Made by a program: the position numbers and the translations under genes
Notes under the pieces: model-generated
Database searches by the model: none
What the model was told of the DNA's origin: nothing
The model's input: only the letters and a program-made list of their open reading frames with translations
Shown here: one piece after another, positions 1 through 8,055 of the stretch
How positions within the stretch are numbered: position 1 is the first letter of the stretch
Layout: each line of letters opens with the position of its first letter
Source of the DNA: an uncultured Hyphomicrobiales bacterium
GTDB taxonomy: Bacteria > Pseudomonadota > Alphaproteobacteria > Rhizobiales > Beijerinckiaceae
Direction of reading: 5' to 3'
Assembly (NCBI GenBank): GCA_903900975.1
Contig: CAIUPE010000082.1
Coordinates: 1-50,288 of the forward strand
Length of the DNA stretch: 50,288 bases

Positions 1-45
1 ATAGGAGAAGGGTTTGGGATGTGATCGAGAGCTACCGCCCCTCAG

Positions 46-165
46 CCGTCATTGAGAGCGAGAGCGACGCAACCCAGCTGATGGTGAACAAGATCTTGCA
101 GCCGCATCGCTGCATTCTTTTAACAACCGCTAACTGGGTTGCTTCGCTCTCGCTCGCAATGACGG
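46..165. repeat. Intergenic inverted repeat (CCGTCATTG-type palindromic element)
   Basis: Two 32-base arms, 46-77 and 134-165, are reverse complements at 30 of 32 positions. They enclose a 56-base spacer. The outer ends read CCGTCATTG and CAATGACGG, and the arms carry GAGCGAGAGCGA-like sequence. Many alphaproteobacterial genomes carry dispersed intergenic palindromes of this kind (GTCATTGCGAGCG...). It lies just upstream of the aminopeptidase start, so it argues against any start codon before 234. It encodes no transposase; a MITE or REP-like nature is inferred from structure alone. Confidence 0.7.
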
Positions 166-233
166 AGGATGAAATTGGTACGCCAATTGCCCTCCCCCTT
201 GCCCTCCAATCACAATTCCTTCACCTTCATCCC

Positions 234-1220
234 ATGAAAAATCTTTTGACCGACGTCCCAGGCCTGCGGGTTGGCCAAGCCGATGATGCCCATGTGGCGA
301 CCGGCGTAACCGCTATAGTGTTCGACGAGCCTGCGGTGGCATCGATCGCCGTATTAGGCGGGGCACCGGGCCTGCGCGACACCGCTTTGCTTGAACCGGA
401 AATGACCGTTGGCGCGGTGGATGCCATTCTGCTTTCCGGTGGCTCAGCCTTCGGTCTCGATGCGGCCGGTGGAGCGATGGCAGCGTTACACGAATTGGGG
501 CGCGGCTTTGCCGTTGGTGCCGTCCGGGTGCCCATTGTGCCGCAAGCCATTCTGTTTGATCTGCTCAATGGCGGCAACAAAGAATGGGGCCGCCAGACGC
601 CCTACCCCGATCTCGGCTATCGGGCGGTGATGGCAGCCGGCGAGACCTTCAGCCTCGGCACTGCTGGCGCTGGCTTTGGTGCGACAACGGCGACGTTAAA
701 AGGCGGGCTCGGCTCAGCGAGCGTGAAAACACCTTCCGGCTATACAATCGGGGCTATTGTTGCCGTTAACGCGGTTGGCAGTGCCACGATTGGCAACGGG
801 CCGCATTTCTGGGCCGCGCCCTATGAGCAGCATGGCGAATTCGGTGGCCATGGACTGCCCGTTCTCTTCCCGCCCGACGCGCTAACGCCACGCCTTAAAG
901 GAGGTCCGCGCGAAAATACCGTGATCGCGCTGATTGCGACCGATGCGATGCTCACCAAGGCCGAATGCAAACGGCTGGCGCTTTCCGCCCATGACGGGCT
1001 GGCCCGCGCGATCCGCCCCGCTCATACGCCGATGGATGGCGATGTTGTTTTTGCGGCATCAACGGGCAAGAAACCGCTGGCCAACGGGGTCGTCGACCTC
1101 ACTGAACTTTGCATCGCAGCAGCCGATACGCTGGCCCGTGCCATTGCCCGCGGTGTTTACGAGGCCACGGCTTTGCCGTTTGAAGGGGCACTACCTGACT
1201 GGAAAAAGCAGTTTCGTTAA
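234..1220 (+). CDS. P1 family (S58, DmpA-like) aminopeptidase
   Basis: This 328-residue protein resembles the S58/DmpA family, whose members are self-processing N-terminal-nucleophile aminopeptidases acting on small peptides, D-amino-acid amides or related amides. Family-like stretches are the opening LTDVPGLRVGQ, the glycine-rich LLSGGSAFGLDAAGG near residues 69-83, and the GYTIGAIVAVNAVGSA segment in the second half, near where the precursor is normally cleaved. No signal peptide is visible, so it is probably cytoplasmic. The frame stays open upstream to position 21, but that part runs through a non-coding inverted repeat, so ATG at 234 is the better start. The ribosome-binding site is weak. 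It converges on the oxidoreductase gene with a few bases of overlap. Substrate unknown. Confidence 0.85.
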   Translation: MKNLLTDVPGLRVGQADDAHVATGVTAIVFDEPAVASIAVLGGAPGLRDTALLEPEMTVGAVDAILLSGGSAFGLDAAGGAMAALHELGRGFAVGAVRVPIVPQAILFDLLNGGNKEWGRQTPYPDLGYRAVMAAGETFSLGTAGAGFGATTATLKGGLGSASVKTPSGYTIGAIVAVNAVGSATIGNGPHFWAAPYEQHGEFGGHGLPVLFPPDALTPRLKGGPRENTVIALIATDAMLTKAECKRLALSAHDGLARAIRPAHTPMDGDVVFAASTGKKPLANGVVDLTELCIAAADTLARAIARGVYEATALPFEGALPDWKKQFR

Positions 1221-2464
1221 AACCGATCCACCCGATAAGGCGTTGGATCGGTGAACGGGGTCTCGCCGGTTACCATTTCGGCTATCAACCGGCCCGTTAC
1301 GGCCGAAAGCGTCAAGCCGTGATGGGCATGGCCAAAGGCGAACCACATTCCCTTATGGCGGGGTGCCTCGCCAATAAAAGGCAACATATCCGCTGTGCAG
1401 GGCCGCGAACCCAGCCAAGGTTGCGGATCAACGCGATCCGCCAGCGGAAAGAATTTTTTAGCTTTCGGCTCAAGCCGTTCCAACTGGACCGGCGTTGGCG
1501 GTGCATCGCGATGGGCGAATTCGGCGCCTGTCGTCAGCCTGACGCCATTGGCCATAGGCGCGATGACATAGGAATGATCTGCATCATAGACCGTGTGGTT
1601 CAGCACGGCATTGCCCGTGGTGGTATAGTGCATGTGATAGCCGCGCTTGACACCCATCGGAAGATCATAGCCAAATTTCTTAGCAAATTCCTGCGCCCAA
1701 GGGCCTAAGGCGACCACGACGTCCCGCGCGCGAACGACGCCCGCAGCCGTGTTGACCCGCCATCCGGCGCCATCTTGTTCCAACGTATTCTCGTGACCGC
1801 GCAAAAACACCCCGCCCCGCTTTTCAAACAAGGCACGATAAGCCAGCGACAAAGCCTGTGGGTCATTGATATTAGCTGGATCCTTATAATGAACCGCGCC
1901 GATTACGCCGTCGCCGAGATTGGGCTCAAGGGCCGCCAGTTCTTGCTGGTTGAGCGTATCAATCGACATCCCGAAAGCGCGAATCTTGTCGGCATCAGCT
2001 TGCGCTTCTTTCGCCTTTTTCTCGCTACGATAGGCTTTGATCCATCCTGTACGGCGCACCAGATGCTCGGCACCGGCGGCAGCAATTAAGGTTTCGTGCT
2101 CCGACAGGCAATTTTCGATCAACGGCTTGGCGCCGATGATGGCGCGCTGATACCGCGAGGGTGCCGAATTCCACCAATAGCGTGCAAGCCATGGGGCAAC
2201 CGTGAGTAATGCGTTGAAATGGTAATGTGCATCGGTACGCGCGTTGAGTGCATATTGCAGCAAATCACCGATATCGCGCGGAAACGGATAGGGCAGAAAA
2301 GACGACCGCTCGATAATGCCGGCATTACCAAAACTTGTTTGCGAGCCGGCTTCTTCGCGATCCATAAGCGTAACGCCGCGGCCTTTTTCCTGAAGTTTCA
2401 GCGCAACGCCAAGACCAACAATGCCCGCACCCAACACAATAACATCCGTCTCACGTCCAGCCAT
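1217..2464 (-). CDS. FAD-dependent oxidoreductase, D-amino acid dehydrogenase (DadA) type
   Basis: A 415-residue flavoenzyme of the DAO/DadA family, which oxidises D-amino acids or similar amines to the 2-oxo acid and ammonia and passes electrons to the respiratory chain. The N-terminal Rossmann motif is VLGAGIVGLG (about residues 9-18), followed by the acidic end of the second strand (MDRE). The C-terminal part has the family motif GSRPCTADMLPFIG and a GHAHHGLTLS segment near the flavin. ATG at 2464 was chosen because it gives a normal N-terminus (MAGRETDVIVLGAG) and has GGGGA seven bases upstream; the open frame further upstream has no family-like sequence. It is divergent from purB, with about 190 bases between them. 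Exact substrate is not determinable. Confidence 0.85.
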   Translation of the reverse strand: MAGRETDVIVLGAGIVGLGVALKLQEKGRGVTLMDREEAGSQTSFGNAGIIERSSFLPYPFPRDIGDLLQYALNARTDAHYHFNALLTVAPWLARYWWNSAPSRYQRAIIGAKPLIENCLSEHETLIAAAGAEHLVRRTGWIKAYRSEKKAKEAQADADKIRAFGMSIDTLNQQELAALEPNLGDGVIGAVHYKDPANINDPQALSLAYRALFEKRGGVFLRGHENTLEQDGAGWRVNTAAGVVRARDVVVALGPWAQEFAKKFGYDLPMGVKRGYHMHYTTTGNAVLNHTVYDADHSYVIAPMANGVRLTTGAEFAHRDAPPTPVQLERLEPKAKKFFPLADRVDPQPWLGSRPCTADMLPFIGEAPRHKGMWFAFGHAHHGLTLSAVTGRLIAEMVTGETPFTDPTPYRVDRF

Positions 2465-2655
2465 GTTCAAATCCCCAAATACTGGCTTCTTTTTGCAACG
2501 CTGCCGCGTATGACGCAACCTCGTTAGAGCTTGAACGCAGCAGAAACGGGCGTGGATCACAGCTTTGATGACATTGTGCCTTCTTGCAACGGGTGCTATC
2601 GGCAACATTCCGATCGTTTGCCGCCGCATTTTCATGACCGAATGGAGTTGAAACC

Positions 2656-3963
2656 ATGATCCCTCGTTATAGCCGCCCCGAGATGGTTTCGATCTGGTCA
2701 CCCGAGACGCGGTTTCGCATCTGGTTCGAGATTGAGGCGCATGCGTGCGACGCATTGGCGGAACTCGGCGTTATTCCGGCATCAGCCGCCAAGACGATTT
2801 GGGAAAAAGGCGGCGCGGCCAAGTTTGACGTTGAAAAGATCGATGAGATTGAGCGCGAGGTCAAGCACGACGTCATCGCCTTCCTGACGCATCTGGGCGA
2901 ATTCATCGGCCCCGACGCGCGTTTTGTCCACCAGGGCATGACCTCATCGGACGTGCTTGATACGACGCTCGCCATTCAGATGAGCCGTGCTGCCGATCTG
3001 CTGCTCGCCGATATTGACGCCTTGCTCGCCGCCATCAAACGCCGCGCGTTTGAGCATAAAATGACGCCAACCATTGGCCGTTCGCACGGCATTCATGCCG
3101 AGCCGGTGACGTTTGGTTTGAAGCTGGCGACCGCTTACGCCGAATTTGTCCGCAACCGCGAGCGCCTTGTTGCTGCGCGCAAGGATATTGCGACCTGCGC
3201 GATTTCCGGCGCCGTCGGCACCTTCGCCAATATTGACCCGCGCGTGGAAGAGCATGTCGCCAACGCGCTGGGTTTGAGCATTGAGCCTGTATCGACCCAA
3301 GTGATCCCCCGCGACCGGCATGCGATGTTTTTCGCAACGCTTGGCGTGATTGCGTCCTCGATTGAGCGGCTAGCCATTGAAATCAGGCATTTACAGCGCT
3401 CGGAAGTGCTCGAGGCGGAGGAATATTTCTCGCCGGGCCAAAAGGGCTCGTCCGCTATGCCGCATAAGCGCAATCCGGTTTTGACCGAAAACCTCACCGG
3501 CCTTGCCCGCATCGTGCGCGCGGCTGTGACACCGGCGCTTGAGAACGTGGCCCTTTGGCACGAGCGGGATATTTCGCATTCCTCGGTTGAACGGATGTTT
3601 GCTCCTGACGCGACGGTGACGCTTGATTTCGCCTTGGCGCGCCTGACCAATGTGATCGATAAGCTCGTGATTTACCCCGAAAACATGCAGAAAAACCTCG
3701 ACCGCCTGGGCGGCCTCGTTCACTCGCAACGGGTGATGCTGGCGCTCACGCAAAAAGGCGTCAGCCGTGAGGATTCCTATCGCCTCGTTCAGCGTAACGC
3801 GATGCCGGTGTGGCGCGGTGAAGGCGAGTTCAAAACCCTGCTTAATGCTGATAGCGAAGTGATGGCGAAACTTTCAACGGCAGAGATCGATGATCTTTTC
3901 GATCTCGGCTACCATTTCAAGCATGTGGATACGATTTTCCGCCGCGTGTTTGGCGAGGCTTAA
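2656..3963 (+). CDS. purB: Adenylosuccinate lyase
   Basis: A 435-residue member of the fumarase/aspartase superfamily that acts twice in purine synthesis: SAICAR to AICAR plus fumarate, and adenylosuccinate to AMP plus fumarate. The superfamily signature GSSAMPHKRNP is at residues 264-274, in the flexible loop carrying the catalytic serine. TSSDVLDT (about 96-103) and SHGIHAEP (143-150), which holds the catalytic histidine, are also intact. Length is typical of the short bacterial PurB class. A good ribosome-binding site (GGAG, eight bases before ATG) supports the start. The stop lies two bases from the convergent brnA stop. Confidence 0.97.
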   Translation: MIPRYSRPEMVSIWSPETRFRIWFEIEAHACDALAELGVIPASAAKTIWEKGGAAKFDVEKIDEIEREVKHDVIAFLTHLGEFIGPDARFVHQGMTSSDVLDTTLAIQMSRAADLLLADIDALLAAIKRRAFEHKMTPTIGRSHGIHAEPVTFGLKLATAYAEFVRNRERLVAARKDIATCAISGAVGTFANIDPRVEEHVANALGLSIEPVSTQVIPRDRHAMFFATLGVIASSIERLAIEIRHLQRSEVLEAEEYFSPGQKGSSAMPHKRNPVLTENLTGLARIVRAAVTPALENVALWHERDISHSSVERMFAPDATVTLDFALARLTNVIDKLVIYPENMQKNLDRLGGLVHSQRVMLALTQKGVSREDSYRLVQRNAMPVWRGEGEFKTLLNADSEVMAKLSTAEIDDLFDLGYHFKHVDTIFRRVFGEA

Positions 3964-3965
3964 GG

Positions 3966-4322
3966 TCAAGCCCGACGCTGCCGCCGCACCGTCTGCGCCT
4001 TCACATAGGATTTCAGCACGGCATTGATCCGTGTCTGATAGCCGCGTCCGCTGGATTTAAAATAGTCGAGCACGTCTTCATCAAGCCGGATGCTGACCGG
4101 CGTTTTGGTCTCGACCCGCTCGAAACGGGCGAGCTGCTCGTCGGTCAACGGCAAGGCGTCTGAATCAGACAGGGCGTCAACGAGAAGCTGCTCTTCCGTC
4201 TTGGCGTTGAGCGCTGCCCAATTGGTTTCGCCTTTCGGCAAGGGCGTTAGTGAGCCATCGGGATGTTCTTGAAACATCACGCCATCGACGAACCTGGCCC
4301 TGACGATATTCTCGTGTTTCAT
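3966..4322 (-). CDS. brnA: BrnA family antitoxin (type II toxin-antitoxin)
   Basis: A 118-residue protein matching the BrnA antitoxin family, which binds and neutralises the BrnT ribonuclease and represses the operon through a C-terminal ribbon-helix-helix domain. The family hallmark is the end: TPVSIRLDEDVLDYFKSSG followed by YQTRINAVLKSYV (about residues 75-109). The N-terminal half carries the PLPKGETNW motif that often precedes this domain. ATG at 4322 was chosen because it gives the family-like start MKHEN; the longer open frame upstream lies inside brnT. Its first 146 bases are read in another frame as the tail of BrnT, an unusually long overlap for this pair. Confidence 0.88.
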   Translation of the reverse strand: MKHENIVRARFVDGVMFQEHPDGSLTPLPKGETNWAALNAKTEEQLLVDALSDSDALPLTDEQLARFERVETKTPVSIRLDEDVLDYFKSSGRGYQTRINAVLKSYVKAQTVRRQRRA

Positions 4323-4590
4323 AGAGTATTCGCTCTTTTGCGTGGGCCCGTCGCGCGGAAATGAGGCGAATTCGCTTATCCCGCATCGTAAAAACAATAT
4401 GCATCACTTGACCATCGATACCCCCGATCACCACCCATCGTTCTTCGGACAAGGAACGTCCCTTCACCGGAGATAAAATCCTAAAAAGATCAATAAAAGC
4501 AGGCCCGACATCAGCAAAGTTAAAATCATGTTTTGCAAGATTGGCGAGCCGCTTGCCTTCATCCCATTCAAACATAAAATCTTTGATCAT
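4177..4590 (-). CDS. brnT: BrnT family toxin (ribonuclease), with C-terminal extension
   Basis: A 137-residue frame whose first about 93 residues fit BrnT, a RelE-fold ribonuclease that blocks translation under stress. Matching features are FEWDEGKRLANLAKHDF (7-23), ERWVVIG (50-56), VFTMR (66-70) and the closing RIRLISARRAHAKERILYE (73-91). BrnT proteins are usually about 90-100 residues, so the last about 40 residues (basic, RRWRDVSRTSRW...) are an extension encoded entirely within the out-of-frame start of brnA. Whether that tail is real or reflects loss of an old stop codon cannot be told here. ATG at 4590 is used; ATG at 4575 is an alternative, because a palindrome with a -10-like TACAAT overlaps the first ATG. 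Confidence 0.8.
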   Translation of the reverse strand: MIKDFMFEWDEGKRLANLAKHDFNFADVGPAFIDLFRILSPVKGRSLSEERWVVIGGIDGQVMHIVFTMRDKRIRLISARRAHAKERILYETREYRQGQVRRWRDVSRTSRWLTNALAERRNQLGSAQRQDGRAASR

Positions 4591-4602
4591 TGTATATACA
4601 AT
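4589..4602. promoter_or_regulatory. Perfect 14-bp palindrome at the brnT start, candidate BrnA operator/promoter
   Basis: ATTGTATATACAAT is its own reverse complement and overlaps the first possible brnT start codon. Read on the minus strand it contains TACAAT, a fair -10 box. BrnA-type antitoxins repress their own operon through ribbon-helix-helix domains that bind inverted repeats, so this is the natural operator candidate. Binding itself is inferred. Confidence 0.55.
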
Positions 4603-4764
4603 TCGTAAGGAGATTTCAGGCCAGATCCACCCGCATTATGGCCGCAAAAACCCCCTCCCGAACTTGTCGCAAATAACAGGCATGCACGGCGATTTTTGCC
4701 GCGGGCTTGGCCTGCCTGTCATCGCCCGATAGAGTGCCTGCAAGCAAAAGGGATCAAATGAGTC

Positions 4765-5514
4765 ATGGGCACATTAGACGGTAAAACCATCTGGATTACG
4801 GGTGCGGGCAGCGGGATTGGTGAGGCAACTGCGCATGCCATGGCCAAAGAAGGCGCGACGGTTGCTCTTACCGGTCGTCGCAAGGAGCCACTTGATGCGG
4901 TAGCCCATGCTATTGAACAATCGGGCGGCCGTGCTTTGGTTGAACCGGGCGATGTGATGGACAAGGCGATGGCACCCGCCGTTGTTGAACGCATCATCAA
5001 GGCTACAGGGCGGCTGGATATTTTGGTCAATAATGCAGGCATGAATATCGCCGCACGCAGTTTCGCGGCGTTAACGCCTGAAAATTTGGATGACGTTATT
5101 CGGGCCAATCTGAACGGTGCCTATTATTGCACGCTGGCCGTGTTACCGCAGATGCGCCAGCAGAAAGATGGTGTGTTGATCCATACGGCATCATGGGCGG
5201 GCAAATATGTGACACCGCTATCCGGTACCGCCTACACAGCGTCGAAACTCGCCGTCGTGGCCATGAGCCATAGCCTCAATATGGAAGAGTTCAAAAACGG
5301 CATCCGCTCATCGGTCATCTGCCCGCATGAAATCTCGACGCCAATTTTGAATTCACGCCCCGTGAAGGTAACCGACGAAGAACGCGCGCGGATGCTTCAA
5401 GCCGAGGATATGGCCAATCTCTATGTCTATATCGCTACTCAACCCGCCCATGTCTGCATTAATGAAGTCACCATCGCGCCGACCTGGAACCGAGCTTATC
5501 TACACGGAATTTGA
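4765..5514 (+). CDS. Short-chain dehydrogenase/reductase (SDR) family oxidoreductase
   Basis: A 249-residue classical SDR, an NAD(P)-dependent enzyme that interconverts alcohols and ketones. The cofactor motif TGAGSGIG is at residues 12-19, NNAG at 89-92, and the catalytic Ser143, Tyr157 and Lys161 are all present (YTASK at 157-161). Arg38-Arg39 after the second strand suggest preference for NADPH. The C-terminus differs from the common IxVDGG ending (NEVTIAPTWNR instead), so it is not a typical FabG. It is a single-gene unit between brnT and the convergent dipeptidase gene. Substrate unknown. Confidence 0.88.
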   Translation: MGTLDGKTIWITGAGSGIGEATAHAMAKEGATVALTGRRKEPLDAVAHAIEQSGGRALVEPGDVMDKAMAPAVVERIIKATGRLDILVNNAGMNIAARSFAALTPENLDDVIRANLNGAYYCTLAVLPQMRQQKDGVLIHTASWAGKYVTPLSGTAYTASKLAVVAMSHSLNMEEFKNGIRSSVICPHEISTPILNSRPVKVTDEERARMLQAEDMANLYVYIATQPAHVCINEVTIAPTWNRAYLHGI

Positions 5515-5516
5515 GT

Positions 5517-6704
5517 TCACACCCCGTCGTAATCCTCGATCCGGCCGGTGCGAGGCGGCTCAACATCGGCAAGCGCTTTGCCTGTGCGTTCGACGGCTTT
5601 AAAGAGGCGGATAAAATTGCCGCTGGCGATTTTAGCAATCGCCTCATCTGACCATCCGCGCTCGACCAGCTCGGCGATCAGATAAGGGAATCGGCTGACG
5701 TCCTCCAAGCCCTCAGGCGTTGCACCGCCGAAAAAATCGGAACCGATGCCGACATGATTGAGGCCCGTACGCGATACGAAATATTCGATATGGTGGCAAA
5801 GCTGCTTCAAGGTCGCGCGGGGTTGCGGTCCCATGCGCCTTGTTTGTTCAGCAATCGCCTCGTCGTGATTGACGAGAAACGACGACTTACCGAAATTATC
5901 TTTTAACGGTCGCGCCCAATCACGCGAAGCCTGACTGATAAAATCCGGAACAAACGTGGCCATAATGACGCTTTTTTTTGCCCTAATTCGGTCTAACACA
6001 TCGTCCGGCGCATTGCGGGGGTGATCGCACAGTGAAAACGCATTGTTGTGCGAGAAAAGGACAGGCGCGCGCGACAGATCAAGCACCTGGTGCATCACCC
6101 GCGGCGACGTATGCGCCAAATCAACGATGATGCCGAGGCGGTTTAATTCGAGCACAACAGCCTCGCCGAATTTCGTAAGGCCGCCATGGCGGGGGGCGTC
6201 GGTGGCACTATCAACCCAATCGAGCGTTTCATTGTGACATAAAGTCATCAGGCGTACACCCGCCGCGTGCCAGACGCGCAGGGGAGACAGGCTGTTTTCA
6301 AGCCCTACCCCACCCTCCACCGTCATAAAGCTCGCAATTTTTCCGAGCCGCTTGGCCCGGGCAATATCCAAAGCCGCTTCTCCCTTTATGAAGACATCCG
6401 GATAGGCGTCCGGTATTTGGCGGATGATATCGATCAATTCCAGCGTCATGCGCGCGGGTTGGTCAACCAGCGAGGGAACAAAGGCTGCCCAGAATTGGGC
6501 GCTGACCATGCCGGCTTTCAAACGCGGAATATCGGTATCGGATTCGGGATGAAGGCGTGAAAGGTCGTAACGTTTCACGCTTTTGACCGCCTGAGCATTA
6601 GAATGGATCACCCAAGGTAAATCATTATGGCCGTCGACCAGTGGCAGGGTGCGCAACAGATGTCGCGCGTGGTCCAAAGACGGGGTGGACGCTTCAACAG
6701 CCAT
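5517..6704 (-). CDS. Membrane dipeptidase family (M19, renal-dipeptidase-like) peptidase
   Basis: A 395-residue zinc enzyme of the M19 family, which hydrolyses dipeptides, often with a D-residue at the C-terminal side. The metal-binding HxD is at His26 and Asp28 (VDGHNDLP). A metal-bridging Glu is expected in MTVEGG, and further metal and substrate histidines in DLAHTSPR and FSHNNAF. GIGSDFFGG closes the barrel. No signal peptide is seen, so despite the family name it is probably cytoplasmic. ATG at 6704 was chosen over the longer frame because AGGAG stands just upstream and the residues before it look non-coding. It is divergent from the efflux genes. Confidence 0.9.
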   Translation of the reverse strand: MAVEASTPSLDHARHLLRTLPLVDGHNDLPWVIHSNAQAVKSVKRYDLSRLHPESDTDIPRLKAGMVSAQFWAAFVPSLVDQPARMTLELIDIIRQIPDAYPDVFIKGEAALDIARAKRLGKIASFMTVEGGVGLENSLSPLRVWHAAGVRLMTLCHNETLDWVDSATDAPRHGGLTKFGEAVVLELNRLGIIVDLAHTSPRVMHQVLDLSRAPVLFSHNNAFSLCDHPRNAPDDVLDRIRAKKSVIMATFVPDFISQASRDWARPLKDNFGKSSFLVNHDEAIAEQTRRMGPQPRATLKQLCHHIEYFVSRTGLNHVGIGSDFFGGATPEGLEDVSRFPYLIAELVERGWSDEAIAKIASGNFIRLFKAVERTGKALADVEPPRTGRIEDYDGV

Positions 6705-6942
6705 GACATGCTCCTCATCATTACTCGATTGTTTATGCCGCTCCGGCGCTGAACCCACAAGGGCTTGCCCGCTATCAAAAGTGAACCGGATGAGGGTAGC
6801 TCGATATTTCGAAGATGTTTGGCATTTTTTCGATCCAGCATTGCTGCCCTGTCGTAAACCAACTAGTCAAACGCATGATGACACCCTATCTCCCGCGATA
6901 GCCCAAGCTGCGCCTACCATTCGACCGAACGGACCACGCGCC

Positions 6943-8055
6943 ATGAACGATACGACCCTGACGACTAGCCTTGCCGCCGATCCTGCGCAGCAAACGGCGT
7001 CCAGCCCGCTGCCTCGGAAGAACCGCTCTCCGCGCCCCTTCATTCTAGGAGCACTGGCCGTGGGCTTGGTCGGCTACGCAAGTGTTTGGGGTTTTGACTG
7101 GTGGACCCATGGGCGTTTTGTCGTGGCGACCGATGACGCCTATGTCGGCGCCCCGATTTCAACGATCTCGACACGCGTTTTAGGCCACATCGTCGATGTT
7201 CCGGCCCAGCAGAACCAAGCTGTGCATGCCGGCGACCTGTTGGTGCGGATTGATGACGGTGATTATCGCCTCGCGGTTGAGAGCGCCGGCGAAAAGGTGG
7301 ATACTCAGACCGCCAGTGTAGCCCGCATCGACAAGCAGATCATTCAGCAAGAAGCCGTAATCGAACAGGCCCGTGGTCAAATTGTTGGCGCCAAGGCCGA
7401 TGCGATGCGCGCCGAGCTTGATTATGTCCGTGCACAAAAATTAGCCGAAGCCGATTTCAATACCCGCGCCCGGCTTGATCAGGTTTTGGCCGATCGTGAC
7501 CGGACCGCCGCCGTGCTTGTCAGCGCGTCAGCCGGTTTGGCCGCTGCCGAAGCCGGCATTGAGGTGCTCAAAGCACAAAAGGTCGAAGCCGAACATTCCA
7601 AGGCAGAACTTGAAACAGCCCTTGCGAAGGCCCGTCGTGATCTTGACTTCACTCAAATTCGGGCACCGTTCAACGGCGTTGTTGGCAACCGTGCTGCGCA
7701 GCTCGGTATGTTAGTCGAACCGGGCGTAAGGCTGTTGGCACTTGTGCCGCTTGATGCCGTCTATGTCGACGCCAATTTCAAGGAAACGCAACTTGCGCGC
7801 ATCAAGCCTGGCATGCGAGCGGTGGTGCATGCTGACGCCTATCCGGGACGGGTGTTTGTCGGTACGGTGACGGGCTACGCGCCCGCAACCGGTGCGCTGT
7901 TTTCGCTTCTGCCTCCTGAAAATGCGACGGGTAATTTCACCAAAATTGTCCAACGCGTGCCCGTGCGAATTGTGTTCTCGCCGGATGATTTGAAAGACGG
8001 AGCCCTTCGCCCAGGCCTTTCCGTGGTGGCCGAGGTGGATACGTCAACGCCATGA
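6943..8055 (+). CDS. HlyD/EmrA family periplasmic adaptor of a drug efflux pump
   Basis: A 370-residue membrane-fusion protein. It has a cytoplasmic N-terminus, one transmembrane helix (about 33-50), the family motif TDDAYVGA (63-70), a first half biotinyl-lipoyl domain, a long alanine- and glutamate-rich coiled coil (about 110-220), and a second lipoyl half followed by a beta-barrel (DFTQIRAPFNGVVGN). EmrA-like adaptors connect an inner-membrane MFS pump to an outer-membrane channel. The stop overlaps the start of the pump gene by four bases (ATGA), so the two are co-translated. No TolC homologue or regulator lies next to them. ATG at 6943 gives the expected short cytoplasmic tail. Confidence 0.9.
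   Translation: MNDTTLTTSLAADPAQQTASSPLPRKNRSPRPFILGALAVGLVGYASVWGFDWWTHGRFVVATDDAYVGAPISTISTRVLGHIVDVPAQQNQAVHAGDLLVRIDDGDYRLAVESAGEKVDTQTASVARIDKQIIQQEAVIEQARGQIVGAKADAMRAELDYVRAQKLAEADFNTRARLDQVLADRDRTAAVLVSASAGLAAAEAGIEVLKAQKVEAEHSKAELETALAKARRDLDFTQIRAPFNGVVGNRAAQLGMLVEPGVRLLALVPLDAVYVDANFKETQLARIKPGMRAVVHADAYPGRVFVGTVTGYAPATGALFSLLPPENATGNFTKIVQRVPVRIVFSPDDLKDGALRPGLSVVAEVDTSTP

Noticed and set aside
21-233. An earlier start for the S58 aminopeptidase at position 21
   Set aside because: The added 71 codons run through both arms of an intergenic palindrome and look non-coding; the family N-terminus begins at ATG 234.
2465-2755. A longer start for the DadA-like oxidoreductase
   Set aside because: The extension overlaps the start of purB on the other strand and lacks family sequence; ATG 2464 has a proper ribosome-binding site.
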